64,000 bases of DNA from JAIBJN01 sp963775505 (GCA_963775505.1 CAVZIL010000008.1:310001-374000); one strand, 5' to 3'; numbered from the stretch's first letter, positions 1 to 9,124 are shown. Notes: generated by a model from the letters alone, not told the origin. Made by a program: numbers and translations.

Positions 1-650
1 AGGACAAGCACTCCACTCCAGAGCACAGGAGCAAGCACCCGGCGAGCAGGTCCGCTCGACGTCAGCCAGCGATGGGCCAGCAGGGCGACGGCGACCACGC
101 ACAGGACTGCCAGCGCCAGGTCGGCGGCAAGCTCGATCGCGTCGGCCAGTCCTCGATCGTCGTGGACGAGCAGCAGATTGCGAGAGCCTGTCACCGAGAA
201 TGGGTCTTCGGGACCCAGGAAGAGCTGAGCGCCGATGCCGGCGACGAGCAAGACAATGGCGTAGGCGGCGCCTACGAGCACCCGCTCGCTCGTCGAGGAG
301 AGCCGCCCGCGGGGAAACGCGATGAACAGGTGCACCGCGACGGCGAGGAACAAGCGATCGGTGATGCTGAAGACGGTCGCTGGAAGCGAAGCGTCCCACC
401 CGCTGGGAAGCCACGCGAAGACCAGAAATCCCGCCGCGGTCATGAGTGCGCCCGTGCGGTTGTCCGGCCGTTTCCACCAGGCGATCAGGCCCGCGAGGAT
501 CCAGAGCAAACCGAGCGTCACAAACGCCGCGACGAAGGTCACCTCGATGTTCAGCCTGCCGCCCGACCGAAAGAAGATCAGCGTGAGCGCAGCGCAGCCG
601 GCGCCGAGTGCCCCAAGCCCGAGCAGCAAGAAGCGGAGCCGATGGCTCAT
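1..650 (-). CDS. Sensor histidine kinase, N-terminal membrane part (partial)
   Basis: The reading frame opens with ATG at 650 and stays open to the window edge, giving about 216 residues of a multi-pass membrane sensor region. Hydrophobic segments are visible near residues 7-25, 33-55, 68-82, 93-110, 121-140 and 170-190, separated by short basic loops. No catalytic kinase domain is inside the window. The kinase call rests on context: its ATG overlaps the TGA of the receiver-domain gene upstream (ATGA), a typical translational coupling of a two-component pair. The product would be a membrane-bound sensor that phosphorylates that regulator. Alternative: another membrane protein coupled to a regulator. 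The open frame is certain, the kinase function is inferred. Confidence 0.6.
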   Translation of the reverse strand, partial: MSHRLRFLLLGLGALGAGCAALTLIFFRSGGRLNIEVTFVAAFVTLGLLWILAGLIAWWKRPDNRTGALMTAAGFLVFAWLPSGWDASLPATVFSITDRLFLAVAVHLFIAFPRGRLSSTSERVLVGAAYAIVLLVAGIGAQLFLGPEDPFSVTGSRNLLLVHDDRGLADAIELAADLALAVLCVVAVALLAHRWLTSSGPARRVLAPVLWSGVLV

Positions 651-1007
651 GGCGAGCTCCCCGCCAGCGCTGCCAGCGCGGCGCCCGAGAGCTCGTCCTT
701 GTGGATGAAGCCGCTCGCGGGGCTACCGGCGAGCCGTTCCCCGAAGTCGGCCGCCTCCCGACTCGAGGTGAGGACCACGATCGGCCCTTCGGCGTGCTCC
801 GCGAGTCGCTCGGCGACTGCGAACCCGTCCGTGTCCGGCAGGACGACGTCCAAGAGCACGAGCTCGGGGTGCAGCTCTTCGACAGCTTCGAGCGCCGAGG
901 CTCCGTCCTCGCGCCTCGCCGACGACCGTGAATCCGCCAGCCTCGAGGAGCCGGCGGGCGAAACCGCGGAAGCCGGCGTGGTCGTCCACGATCAGCACCG
1001 TCCGCAC
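647..1007 (-). CDS. Response regulator receiver domain (frameshifted)
   Basis: A single-domain receiver of about 120 residues. From the GTG start the protein begins VRTVLIVDDH, with the acidic DD pair of the phosphorylation pocket. The phospho-acceptor Asp lies in LLDVVLPDTDGF, and the conserved Thr/Ser and Lys are in VVLTSS and FIHKDEL. The two halves are in different frames: the first runs to about 910, the second from about 907 to the stop. Removing one G of the sense strand near 907-911 restores VVGEARDGASALEAV. There is no output domain, so if intact it would act as a CheY-like phospho-relay partner. It precedes the membrane sensor gene with an ATGA overlap. Confidence 0.75.
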
Positions 1008-1133
1008 GTTGTGAGAATCGTCGCACAGTCGGTGCGGCCCGGCGATTGGGGATATCCCCAATCTTGCCCGGCGGCGCAGGACCGGGGATTTCATCGATGC
1101 GGTTGCGGCGAGCTGTGGCCTACCGTCGTCGCC

Positions 1134-1853
1134 ATGAACGACGGTCATCTGCTGCGTGTCGGAGCCGTTGCCGCTGTCGCCGGAGCGGGGGCTTCGCTCG
1201 TCGCAACCGTGCTCGAGCCCGACTGGAGCGGCGACCCCGACGAGGCGATCCGCGTCGTTGCGGAGAGCGGATTCTGGACAGGCGGCCGGCTGCTCGACCT
1301 GATCGGGCTCTTCTTGACGGTGGGTGCGCTCACGGTTGTCGGACGGACGTTTGCCGAGGGCTCGGGCAGGGAGTGGGCCAGGGCCGGCCAGCCCTTCCTC
1401 TTGCTCCTGGGCGCGCTCGGGGCGGGGGCCATCCTCACGGGTGCGAACTTGGAGGAGGTTGCTGACGCATGGGTGGCTGCCGGGCCCCAGGCGAAGCAGT
1501 CGTACCTTGCCGCCTTCGACACCACGACAAGCCTGACGGAGGCCCTGTTCTTCGGCGCCTTCATGGCGATGGGCCTGTACCTTGCCGCCCTCGCGACGGC
1601 GATCCTGACCCAAGGCGTCTATCGGCGCTGGATCGGCTGGACTTCGGCCGCCAGCGCGGTCCTCGTGCTCTCGGGCGACCTGCTCGTGCTCGTTTCCGAG
1701 TCGGCTTTCATCGCCGTCCTCGTGGGCTACGTGCTCTACAAGGCGGTACTGATCGCCCTCGGCGTGTCGATGTGGCGACAGTCGGCGGAGCCGCGGGACC
1801 GGGTCGCCGAGAAAGCGTCCCTCGGCGTGACCACGCTACAACGCGAGAGCTAG
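1134..1853 (+). CDS. Multi-pass membrane protein, DUF4386-like
   Basis: A 239-residue membrane protein with about six hydrophobic segments (near residues 8-25, 48-68, 85-105, 140-165, 172-190 and 197-218) and a basic, polar C-terminal tail. Length and spacing, including a family-like FDTTTSLTEALFF stretch before the fourth segment, resemble DUF4386 proteins, whose function is unknown. The ATG at 1134 was chosen because the frame upstream is only antisense to the divergent receiver gene and has no coding character. It is divergently placed from the two-component genes, so regulation by that system is possible but not shown. Confidence 0.6.
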   Translation: MNDGHLLRVGAVAAVAGAGASLVATVLEPDWSGDPDEAIRVVAESGFWTGGRLLDLIGLFLTVGALTVVGRTFAEGSGREWARAGQPFLLLLGALGAGAILTGANLEEVADAWVAAGPQAKQSYLAAFDTTTSLTEALFFGAFMAMGLYLAALATAILTQGVYRRWIGWTSAASAVLVLSGDLLVLVSESAFIAVLVGYVLYKAVLIALGVSMWRQSAEPRDRVAEKASLGVTTLQRES

Positions 1854-1947
1854 CTCTCGGAAGCTTGCCGAGGGGTTTGAAAGCTGCCCGGCTAGCTCCA
1901 TCCCGAACGGCCCTGCAAGCTCGGGCTTTTCCTCATATCGTTGGCCG

Positions 1948-2748
1948 GTGCCTTCGGCGGCTGCGGACGTGATCGGCCGGCGCGCCGGCGGGCTCGTGCC
2001 CCGGGTGGGCGTCGTGCTCGGCTCGGGGCTCGGCCCGCTCGCCGACGACGTGGCCGAGCCGGTGGTCCTTCCCTACGCCGAGCTGCCGGGCTTCCCGGAA
2101 GCGGGGGTTGCCGGCCACGCCGGCCGGCTCGTGCTCGGGCGTGTCGGTGAGACGCCGGTCGCGCTCATGCAGGGCCGGGCCCACTTCTACGAACACGGCC
2201 GTCCGGACGGGATGAAAGCGGCCGTGGAGACGCTCGCGGAGATCGGTTGCCGGACGCTCGTGCTCACGAACGCCGCCGGCAGCCTCGACCCCGAGCTCGG
2301 GCCGGGCTCGGTCATGCTCATCGCCGATCACATCGGCCTCACCGGCGTCTCGCCGCTCTTCGGCGAGAGCGGCACCGAGCGTTTCGTCGACATGGTGGAC
2401 GCGTACTCGCCGCGGCTCCGCAAGCGGCTGCGAGAGCTGGCCGCGCGCCTGGACATCGAGCTGCGCGAGGGCGTCTACGTGTGGTTCTCGGGCCCCCAGT
2501 TCGAGACGCCGGCCGAGATCCGGGCCGCGAAGGTGCTCGGAGGCACGGCGGTCGGCATGTCGACCGTGCCCGAGGTGATCCTCGCCCGCCGGGCCGGCCT
2601 CGAGGTCGCGGCGCTCTCGGTGATCACGAACCTCGCGGCCGGGATGAGCGAGGAACGGCTGAGCCACGAGCACACGATGCGCGTCGCCGCGGGCGCCGCC
2701 GAGACGGCCAGACGCCTCGTCCGCGCGTTCCTCGAGGAGTACCCGTGA
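1948..2748 (+). CDS. punA: Purine nucleoside phosphorylase
   Basis: Cytosolic enzyme that cleaves purine (deoxy)nucleosides with phosphate to free base and (deoxy)ribose-1-phosphate for salvage. The 266-residue length fits the trimeric PNP-II family. The phosphate-binding motif VLGSGLGPLAD is near residue 22, GRAHFYEHG near 75, the nucleoside-binding NAAGSLDPELGPGSVMLI near 109, SGPQFETPAEIR near 181, VGMSTVPE near 200 and VITNLAAGMS near 221. Start is GTG; no ATG lies upstream in frame. It stands alone on this strand, ending shortly before the convergent hydrolase gene. Confidence 0.95.
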   Translation: MPSAAADVIGRRAGGLVPRVGVVLGSGLGPLADDVAEPVVLPYAELPGFPEAGVAGHAGRLVLGRVGETPVALMQGRAHFYEHGRPDGMKAAVETLAEIGCRTLVLTNAAGSLDPELGPGSVMLIADHIGLTGVSPLFGESGTERFVDMVDAYSPRLRKRLRELAARLDIELREGVYVWFSGPQFETPAEIRAAKVLGGTAVGMSTVPEVILARRAGLEVAALSVITNLAAGMSEERLSHEHTMRVAAGAAETARRLVRAFLEEYP

Positions 2749-2784
2749 TCCGGCTACATCTCGAGCGCTCGGGCCTGATCAGCC

Positions 2785-3438
2785 TCAGGCGGGCACGGCC
2801 TCCGAGATCCGCTCCAGGTAGGCGATCACCTCGTCGGAGCTCGTGACCTCGGCGTAGCGGCGATGGACGTCACGCAGGTTCGACTCGTGCGCGTCGCGCC
2901 CCTGGTCGCCGATGCAGTCCTCCGGCAGGATCGTGCGGAAGCCGTAGGAGAAGGCATCGACGGTTGTCGCCCGGACACAACCCGATGTCGTGCAGCCCGT
3001 GACGATGACCGTGTCGCGCTGTTGCGCGTTCAGCAGCGAGATCAGCGGGGTGCCGTGAAAGAACGAGGGCCACTTCTTGGGCAGAAGGACGTCTGTCTCG
3101 TCCCAGAGGCGCGCGTCCACCTGCGCCCAGCGCGAGTCGGGGGTGATCTCCGCACAGGGCGGGAGCTTGATCGGCCAGAGGCCGAGCTCCGCCTCGCCCC
3201 GCCAGCAGACCACCGTGTGAAAGACGGGCACGGAAACCCGCCTTGCGACCTCGAGCAGGCGCGCCGTGTTGACCGTCGCCCGTTCGATCAGCTCCGCGCC
3301 CCCGAAGATGAAGTCCGGGTCGGTGAAGGCGTACTGGAGGTCGATGACGAGGACGGCCGGCCGTTCACCAGGCTCGATCCGGCTCTGCCCGTAGCCCCGC
3401 CTGACCCACGGGTCGTTCGCGTCCAGCTCGAGCGTCAT
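2785..3438 (-). CDS. Isochorismatase-family cysteine hydrolase (carbamoylsarcosine-amidase-like)
   Basis: A 217-residue protein of the isochorismatase fold. The catalytic triad can be read as Asp in VLVIDLQYAF (near 33), Lys in LLPKKWPSFF (near 120) and Cys in the TGCTTSGCVRAT loop (near 153), with the usual DAFSYGFR helix after it. The family hydrolyses amides and related C-N bonds; the long N-terminus and TTSGCVRAT signature are closest to N-carbamoylsarcosine amidohydrolases. The substrate cannot be fixed from sequence. The ATG overlaps the stop of a short upstream leader ORF, and the gene follows an FAD monooxygenase on the same strand, so a small catabolic operon is plausible. Confidence 0.85.
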   Translation of the reverse strand: MTLELDANDPWVRRGYGQSRIEPGERPAVLVIDLQYAFTDPDFIFGGAELIERATVNTARLLEVARRVSVPVFHTVVCWRGEAELGLWPIKLPPCAEITPDSRWAQVDARLWDETDVLLPKKWPSFFHGTPLISLLNAQQRDTVIVTGCTTSGCVRATTVDAFSYGFRTILPEDCIGDQGRDAHESNLRDVHRRYAEVTSSDEVIAYLERISEAVPA

Positions 3439-3515
3439 GGTGCGTCCGTCGCGGCCACGGCCCGAACAGGCTCCGAGAAGATTCGGGCCGGCGCCTCGGT
3501 GACGTCCTCAACCAT
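3435..3515 (-). CDS. Putative 26-residue leader ORF upstream of the hydrolase
   Basis: A short ORF, too small for usual gene callers, with an excellent AGGAGG Shine-Dalgarno eight bases before its ATG. Its TGA overlaps the ATG of the isochorismatase-family gene (ATGA), so the hydrolase, which has no good ribosome site of its own, could be translated by coupling. The peptide is small and acidic with no recognised motif. It could be a leader peptide or a mis-split N-terminus, but the frames differ by one base. Translation is inferred only from ribosome-site quality and overlap. Confidence 0.4.
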   Translation of the reverse strand: MVEDVTEAPARIFSEPVRAVAATDAP

Positions 3516-3545
3516 CGAGCTCACCTCCTGGACGATCGTAGGATG

Positions 3546-5006
3546 TCATCGTGGTCCGAACCACGTGGTCAGCGCGTCGCGCAATCCGGTGTCCGTGCCG
3601 TCGCCAACCCAGGCCACGTAGCCATCGGGTCGGATGAGAACAGCAGCCGGGGCTGCTACGTGACCGAGAACCGGAAGCTCCCAATCGCCGTCGTAGTCGG
3701 CGTCGATCGCCAACACTCGGTCTGACCATGGGGTGGTATCGCAAGCCCAGGGCCGGCCGAGGTTCAGCAGGACCGCTCGGGCGTCGTGGAGGAGGGCGAA
3801 TGCCCGCACCGCGCCGTCGGCGGTGACGAGGTCCAGATCGGGCATGCGCCGCCCGACCAGCGGGTGTCCGTTGCCGAGGTCGTAGTGGATGTCGAGGCCG
3901 CAGAGCATCGAGGCGATGCGCCTGCGCGGCTCGTCCATGCTCAGCAGCTCGGTCATGGTGTCGCGGAGGGCCTGGTGACGGTCGTCGGGGCTGCTGAGCG
4001 CGACTTGCGCCATCGTGTTTTGCAGCACCCGGGCACCGACCGGATGGCGTTCGGCGTTGTAGGTGTCCAGGAGGCTCTCGGGTGATGTCCCGTTGACCAC
4101 CTGGGCCAGCTTCCAGCCCAGGTTCACGGCGTCCTGCACTCCGGTGCCGAGGCCCTGGCCGCCGTGCGGGGGATGCACGTGGGCGGCGTCCCCGGCCAGT
4201 AGCACACGGCCGTTGCGGTAGAAGGCTGCCTGCCGCGTCATGTCGGTGAACCGGGAGATCCAGTTCGCCCTGCGAAGCCCGTAGTCCGTCCCGTACACCG
4301 AGACGAGTGCTGCTCGGAGCTCGTCCATGCCGGGGTCGCCGGAGTGTTCGACGTCTCGTTCGGTGAGCACCATCCGAATGGGCTCCCCGGGTTCCCTCCG
4401 ACCGATGGCATGCTGGCCGACGCTGTCGCGGCGGACGCCGAACTCCGGCTCCTCGTCCATCTCGACCTCGGCGATCATCCAGCTCGTCGAAGCTTCCAAC
4501 CCGGAGAAGTCGATGCCGGCCGCCTTGCGGACGACGCTGCGTCCTCCGTCGCAGCCGACGAGGTACTCCGCCCGGAGCGTGGTGTCCCCGGACAGCTCGA
4601 CATCGACGCCGATGTCGTCTTGAACGAAGCCCGTCACTTCGCGGCCACGAAGGATCGGAATCCCGAGCTCACCGACCACCCAGTCGGCGAGGATGCGCTC
4701 GAAGTGGCTCTGCCAGAGCGCAAGCACGTAGTTGTGGCGGGTGGGGAAGTCGCTGATGTCCAAGGGGATCAGGGCGAACCCGTGAGCCGGGTGGACCTGC
4801 CCCTCCGAGAGGAAGCGTTCCGCGATGCCACGCTGATCGAGCACCTCGATGGTGCGGGAGAGAAGACCCCCGGCTCGCGATCCGTCGAGCTCCTGGCTGG
4901 TGCGTCGTTCGACGACGAGGACGTCGATCCCCGCCAACGCCAGCTCGCCCGCCAGCATCAGCCCTGTCGGACCTCCGCCTGCGATCACCACCGCATGCTC
5001 GGTCAT
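3546..5006 (-). CDS. FAD-dependent aromatic monooxygenase
   Basis: A 486-residue flavoprotein of the p-hydroxybenzoate/phenol hydroxylase class, which uses NAD(P)H and O2 to hydroxylate aromatic substrates. The dinucleotide-binding GGGPTGLMLAGELALAG is near residue 8, followed by the VVERR acidic end of the fold. The DG motif GCDGGRSVVRKAAGI is near 155, and the second FAD motif LLAGDAAHVHPPHGGQGL is near 275. The C-terminal 120 residues look like the thioredoxin-like domain of this class. The ATG at 5006 starts just before the FAD motif; upstream in-frame sequence has no coding character. It lies 19 bases after a DivIVA gene and before the leader ORF and hydrolase. Confidence 0.92.
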   Translation of the reverse strand: MTEHAVVIAGGGPTGLMLAGELALAGIDVLVVERRTSQELDGSRAGGLLSRTIEVLDQRGIAERFLSEGQVHPAHGFALIPLDISDFPTRHNYVLALWQSHFERILADWVVGELGIPILRGREVTGFVQDDIGVDVELSGDTTLRAEYLVGCDGGRSVVRKAAGIDFSGLEASTSWMIAEVEMDEEPEFGVRRDSVGQHAIGRREPGEPIRMVLTERDVEHSGDPGMDELRAALVSVYGTDYGLRRANWISRFTDMTRQAAFYRNGRVLLAGDAAHVHPPHGGQGLGTGVQDAVNLGWKLAQVVNGTSPESLLDTYNAERHPVGARVLQNTMAQVALSSPDDRHQALRDTMTELLSMDEPRRRIASMLCGLDIHYDLGNGHPLVGRRMPDLDLVTADGAVRAFALLHDARAVLLNLGRPWACDTTPWSDRVLAIDADYDGDWELPVLGHVAAPAAVLIRPDGYVAWVGDGTDTGLRDALTTWFGPR

Positions 5007-5025
5007 AGCCACCGAGCCGCGCCAA

Positions 5026-5787
5026 CTACGGGGATGGAGGCTGTCGAGTCGCCGCCGCTGTCTCGGCTGCGGCCTCTTCGTTCGCGGCCTCGGCTGGCGG
5101 ATTCCCTTCCTCCGCCTGGTCGGCAGACTCCGCGGGAGGGAACCGTTCATCAGCCGCGCCGGCCACCCCTGCGACCCGTGTTGCCAGCTCGCGCAGGCTG
5201 TCGAGCAGGTCGCTGCGCTCGCGCCGGATCGTCTCCGTGTCGGCGCTCAGCTCGCGCAGCCGTGCCTCCGCCTTCTCGCGCACCGCAGCAGCCTCTGCTC
5301 GAGTGCTCTGAAGGTGCTCAGCGGCCTCGTTCCGGGTCTGCGTCATAGTCGCTTCGGCTTCCGCCTGTGTGCGGCCGACGATCTCGGCCGCCTCGGCCTT
5401 CGCAGCTGCGGCTACGCTCGCTGCCTCCTGCCCCGCGCGGGCGATGCTGCCCTCGGCCTTTTCGCGCGCGGCGGCGGTGATCTGCTCGGCTGTCTCCCCG
5501 GCCTGCTCCAGGATGCGCTTGGTCTGCTCGCCGACCTGCTCGAGCGCGTGTTTGACTGCTGCCTCCGGCGAGCGGCTCACCTCGAGCTCCGCGACCACCT
5601 CCTGGACGCGGCTCACATACGCGTCGACGGCTCGGCGATCGTAGCCGCGGACCGAAGCGGGGAAGGAGACGTCGCCGACCTCGCTCGCAGCGGGTCGGCG
5701 CTCGGTGAGGTCGCCGCTCTCGGCGGGCGAGGTGGACGACCCTCCGTTATCGCTCTGGGCAGGCTCCGGGGACTCCCCACTGGCCAC
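5026..5787 (-). CDS. DivIVA-domain coiled-coil protein (copy 2)
   Basis: A 253-residue cytosolic protein. After a disordered acidic N-terminus, residues 41-75 hold a DivIVA-type membrane/pole-binding segment (FPASVRGYDRRAVDAYVSRV). A long Ala/Glu/Arg-rich coiled coil spans about 75-205, and the tail is Pro/Glu/Ala-rich. DivIVA proteins mark curved membrane and recruit growth or division proteins. The neighbouring upstream gene is a clear paralogue with the same RGYDR(R/G)AVDAYV core, so the two may form hetero-coiled-coils. The gene is followed closely by the FAD monooxygenase, probably by chance of layout rather than shared function. Confidence 0.8.
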   Translation of the reverse strand: MASGESPEPAQSDNGGSSTSPAESGDLTERRPAASEVGDVSFPASVRGYDRRAVDAYVSRVQEVVAELEVSRSPEAAVKHALEQVGEQTKRILEQAGETAEQITAAAREKAEGSIARAGQEAASVAAAAKAEAAEIVGRTQAEAEATMTQTRNEAAEHLQSTRAEAAAVREKAEARLRELSADTETIRRERSDLLDSLRELATRVAGVAGAADERFPPAESADQAEEGNPPAEAANEEAAAETAAATRQPPSP

Positions 5788-5853
5788 AGCCCGAGTATGC
5801 CTCGAAATCGATGAATCTGTCGGGGTGACGACAGCTGGCGCGAAGGTTCGTCG

Positions 5854-6465
5854 TCAGCGCGAGGGACTATCCGGGGAGCCCGCACCGGCGCGTGAGGCTG
5901 CTTCCTGGAGTCGAGCCGCGATGGCGCGAAGATCTTCGAGCAGGTCGCGACGCTCGCCCCGGATCGCATTCGTGTCGATGCGGAGCGCACGCATCCACGC
6001 CTCGGCCTCCTTGCGGATCCTCGCGATCTCTTCCTCGGCGCGCTGGACCCGAGCTTCCGCCTCCGCGCGCGCGGCGTCCAGGATTCGGTCCGCCTCGGCT
6101 CGTACCTTGGCCGAGTGCTGGAGGGCCTCGGCCTTTGTGCGATCCGCCTTGTCGCTGGCGCCGACGACGATCTCCACCGCCTCGGACTTCGCCCGCGCGA
6201 TCATCTCGCCCGCTTCGCGCCCTGCCGTGGCCGTGACCTCGCCCCCGAGCGCATAGGCCTCCTTGAGGATGTCGCTCCTCTCGTCCTCGGTCCGCCTCAG
6301 CGCGTTCTCGACCGCACTCTGCGGTGAGCGTGTCGCCTCGAGCTCTGCAATGAGCCGATTGACCCGAGTGACGTAGGCATCTACCGCCCCACGGTCGTAG
6401 CCGCGAACCGCGACCGGGAACGCGGCAGTACGGAGCTCGGGCGGAACGCGTCGCTGACCAGTCAC
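5854..6465 (-). CDS. DivIVA-domain coiled-coil protein (copy 1)
   Basis: A 203-residue paralogue of the next gene. Residues 13-45 carry the DivIVA N-terminal segment (FPVAVRGYDRGAVDAYVTRV) followed by a second conserved patch (ELEATRSPQSAVENAL), then an uninterrupted Ala/Glu/Arg coiled coil to about residue 185. There is no disordered N-terminal extension or acidic C-tail, unlike its partner. The likely role is as a scaffold at the membrane in cell growth or division, by family analogy. It is the first gene of the minus-strand run and is divergent from the hydroxyacyl-CoA dehydrogenase across a roughly 110-base gap that must hold both promoters. Confidence 0.8.
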   Translation of the reverse strand: MTGQRRVPPELRTAAFPVAVRGYDRGAVDAYVTRVNRLIAELEATRSPQSAVENALRRTEDERSDILKEAYALGGEVTATAGREAGEMIARAKSEAVEIVVGASDKADRTKAEALQHSAKVRAEADRILDAARAEAEARVQRAEEEIARIRKEAEAWMRALRIDTNAIRGERRDLLEDLRAIAARLQEAASRAGAGSPDSPSR

Positions 6466-6576
6466 GCCCAGATCCGCTCCGGCCGGCGCGATGCGTGCCC
6501 GACTCGATTTCTGGACACACCTCCATCGTAGGCCCGAATGCGGCTCGCCGGGCAGGCGAGGCGGTACGGTGCGCCG

Positions 6577-7470
6577 ATGGGACTTCCGCGCGAGGTCGCA
6601 GTGATCGGCGCCGGCACAATGGGTGCCGGGATTGCCCGCCTCTTCGCGGACGGGGGTGCATCGGTCCGGCTCATGTCCAGGCGCGAGTCCAGCCTCGCCG
6701 CTGCACGCGAGCGAATGGGAGCCGGCGCGATCGCCCTGACCACTTCCCTCGACGAGGCGCTCCGTGACGCCGACCTCGTCGTCGAGACGATCGTCGAGGA
6801 GGCGGAGCCGAAGCGGGAGGTGCTCGCGCGGGCGGAAGGCCTCGCCGCGCCCGACGCGATCCTGACTACGAACACGTCATCGCTTCCGCTGGCGCCGCTC
6901 GCGGACGCTCTCCAACGGCCGGAACGCTTTGCAGGCCTGCACTTCCTCAACCCGCCCGAGCTGGTCGAGCTCGTCGAAGTCGTCGGCGCAGAGCGCACCG
7001 CGCCCGAGATTCTCGACACCCTCGTCGACTGGCTGGCGGAGCTCGGAAAGGCGCCGATCGTCGTTCGCCGCGACGTCCCGGGCTTCGTCGTCAACCGGCT
7101 CCAGTACGCACTCCTACGCGAGGCCTACGCGCTCGTCGATGCGGGCGTCTGCTCCTTCGCGGACGTCGACCGCGCGGTCAGCCACGGCCTCGGTGCCCGC
7201 TGGGCGGCGATCGGGCCGTTCGAGACCATGGACCTCGCCGGCCTCGACGTCCACGCGGCGGTCGCGGCGAATCTCTGGCCCGAGCTTGCGAACGACACCG
7301 AGCCCTCGCCGTCGATCAGGCGCGTCCTCGAGACCGGCGCGCTCGGCGTGAAGAGCGGGCGGGGGCTTCGCGGCCCGTACTCGCCGGCCGACGCCGCTGC
7401 CCTCCGCGCCCGGCGCGACCGGGTTCTCGGCGGCCTCCCGGCTCTTCGAGCGGGCTCGGACGACACCTAG
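6577..7470 (+). CDS. 3-hydroxyacyl-CoA dehydrogenase family protein
   Basis: A 297-residue NAD-dependent dehydrogenase that would oxidise an L-3-hydroxyacyl-CoA (or a related 3-hydroxy acid) to the 3-keto form. The Rossmann motif VAVIGAGTMGAGIARLFADGG is at the N-terminus, the active-site His is in FAGLHFLNPPELVELVEVV near residue 125, and the C-terminal helical domain opens with VRRDVPGFVVNRLQYALLREA. Size matches single-domain FadB2/PaaH-type enzymes. ATG 6577 was preferred over 6538 because the fold begins right after it. The 3' end overlaps the convergent urocanase gene by four bases. Confidence 0.9.
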   Translation: MGLPREVAVIGAGTMGAGIARLFADGGASVRLMSRRESSLAAARERMGAGAIALTTSLDEALRDADLVVETIVEEAEPKREVLARAEGLAAPDAILTTNTSSLPLAPLADALQRPERFAGLHFLNPPELVELVEVVGAERTAPEILDTLVDWLAELGKAPIVVRRDVPGFVVNRLQYALLREAYALVDAGVCSFADVDRAVSHGLGARWAAIGPFETMDLAGLDVHAAVAANLWPELANDTEPSPSIRRVLETGALGVKSGRGLRGPYSPADAAALRARRDRVLGGLPALRAGSDDT

Positions 7471-9090
7471 ATGTCGAGCTCGTGCCGCGCCGCCTCGGCG
7501 AGCGCCTCCGGATAGCCGGCGTCGGCGTAGCGGGCCACGCCGAGGGCGGGGTCGGTCCAGAAGACGCGGCGGAGCTTTCGCTCCGCCAGCTCGCTTCCGT
7601 CGGCGACGACCACCATGCCCGAGTGGATCGAGCGGCCGACGCCGACGCCGCCGCCGTTTCCGACGGCGACCCAGCTGGCCCCCTGCGCCGCGTTCAGGAG
7701 CGCCGAGAGGACGGGCCAGTCCGCGATCGCGTCACTACCGTCGAGCATCCCCTCGGTCTCCCGGGACGGGGAGGCGACCGAGGCGGGATCCATGTGGTCG
7801 CGCCCGAGCGCGAGCGGGCCGCACTCTCCGGACCGGACGAGCTCGTTCAGCGCCAGGGCCACGCGGTCCCGCTCGCCGAGGCCGAGCCAGCAGACGCGCG
7901 CCGGGAAGGCCCTGGAGCGGGACACGGTCGCGCGCGAGCTCGATCCATCTTCCCAGCGTGTCGCTGCCGACGACGTCCAGCACGACGTCCTCGCTCCGAC
8001 GCAGGTCCTCGGGATCGCCGGTGAGGCAAATCCAGCGGAAGGGGCCCACGCCCCGGGCGAGGATCGGCCGCACGTACGCGGCGACGAATCCCGGAATCAG
8101 CGCTGCGTCCTCGACCCCGTGAGCGGCGGCCTGGGCGCGGATGCCGTTCCCGTACTCGAAGACGACGGCGCCGCGCTCGCGGTAGCCGAGCATCGCCTCC
8201 ACGTGGGCCGCGAGCGAGTCGAAGACCGCGCCTCGAAACCGCGGATCGTCCGGGTCGGCCGCGGCCGCCTCCTCGGCCGTGTAGCCGCGCGGCACGTAGC
8301 CGCGGAGCGGGTCGTGGGCGGCCGTCTGGTCGGTGACGACGTCGAACTCGACACCGTCCCGACGCAGGCGGGGCACGACGTCGGCTGCGTTGCCGACGAG
8401 AGCGACCGTGTCCGGGCCGTCCGGGTCGAGGTGGGCGGCGAGCGCCTCCTCGTAGCCGGCGACGACGTCCACCCAGCCGTCGCGGCGGCGGCGCTCCGCT
8501 CGCGCGGGATCGACCTCGACGACGAGCGCACGGCCGCCGTTCCGGGTCACGCCGAATCCCTGAGCGCCTCCCATCCCGCCCAGGCCCGCGGTGAGCACCC
8601 GCTTGCCGCCGAGCGTCCCCTCGAAATGCGACGCGGCGACGGCCCGGAACGTCTCGTAGGTGAACCCGAGGATCCCCTGCGTGCCGATGTAGAACCAGCC
8701 GGCCGCCGTCATCTGGCCGAACATCGTCAGGCCCGCGTCCTCGAGCCGGTGGAACGAGTCTTCGTCCGACCAGGCCGGCACGACCATCGCCGTCGAGATG
8801 AGGACGCGGGGAGCGTCCGGATGCGTCGGCAGGACGGCAACCTTCTTGCCGGACTGCACGATCAGCGTCTCGTCGGATCCGAGGCGCTCGAGCGCCGCGA
8901 CGATCCCGGCGAGCGCCTCCGGTCCACGGGCCGCGCGTCCCCGACCGCCGTAGACGACGAGCGACGAGGCATCCTCCGCGACGGCAGGGTCGAGATTGTT
9001 GAGCAGGCAGCGCAGAGCGCCCTCCTGCTCCCACCCGCGGCAGCGCAGCTCGCGTCCGCGCGGAGCGCCGCCGAGGGACGTGTTGCGCAC
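7467..9090 (-). CDS. hutU: Urocanate hydratase (frameshifted)
   Basis: Second enzyme of histidine degradation, converting urocanate to imidazolone propionate with NAD+ as an electrophilic cofactor. The first frame carries PRGRELRCRGWEQEGALRCL, LNNLDPAVAE, VVYGGRGRAARG, the NAD-binding TAGLGGMGGAQGF near 165 and EYGNGIRAQA. The second carries LPARVCWLGLGERDR, GPLALGRDHMD and GNGGGVGVGRSIHSG. The shift lies near 7901-7904, where deleting one G of the sense strand rejoins FPL/QGLPARVCWLG; total length (about 540) is then normal. Start is GTG. No other hut gene is nearby, which is unusual. Confidence 0.9.
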
Positions 9091-9124
9091 CGGTGGATCG
9101 TATCCCTGTCGTTCGGGCCCGACG

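Noticed and set aside
72..1133. Extended N-terminal open frame on the plus strand over the receiver and sensor genes
   Set aside because: It is antisense to the clearly coding two-component genes; Arg/Glu/Pro-rich composition without any motif is typical of high-GC shadow frames.
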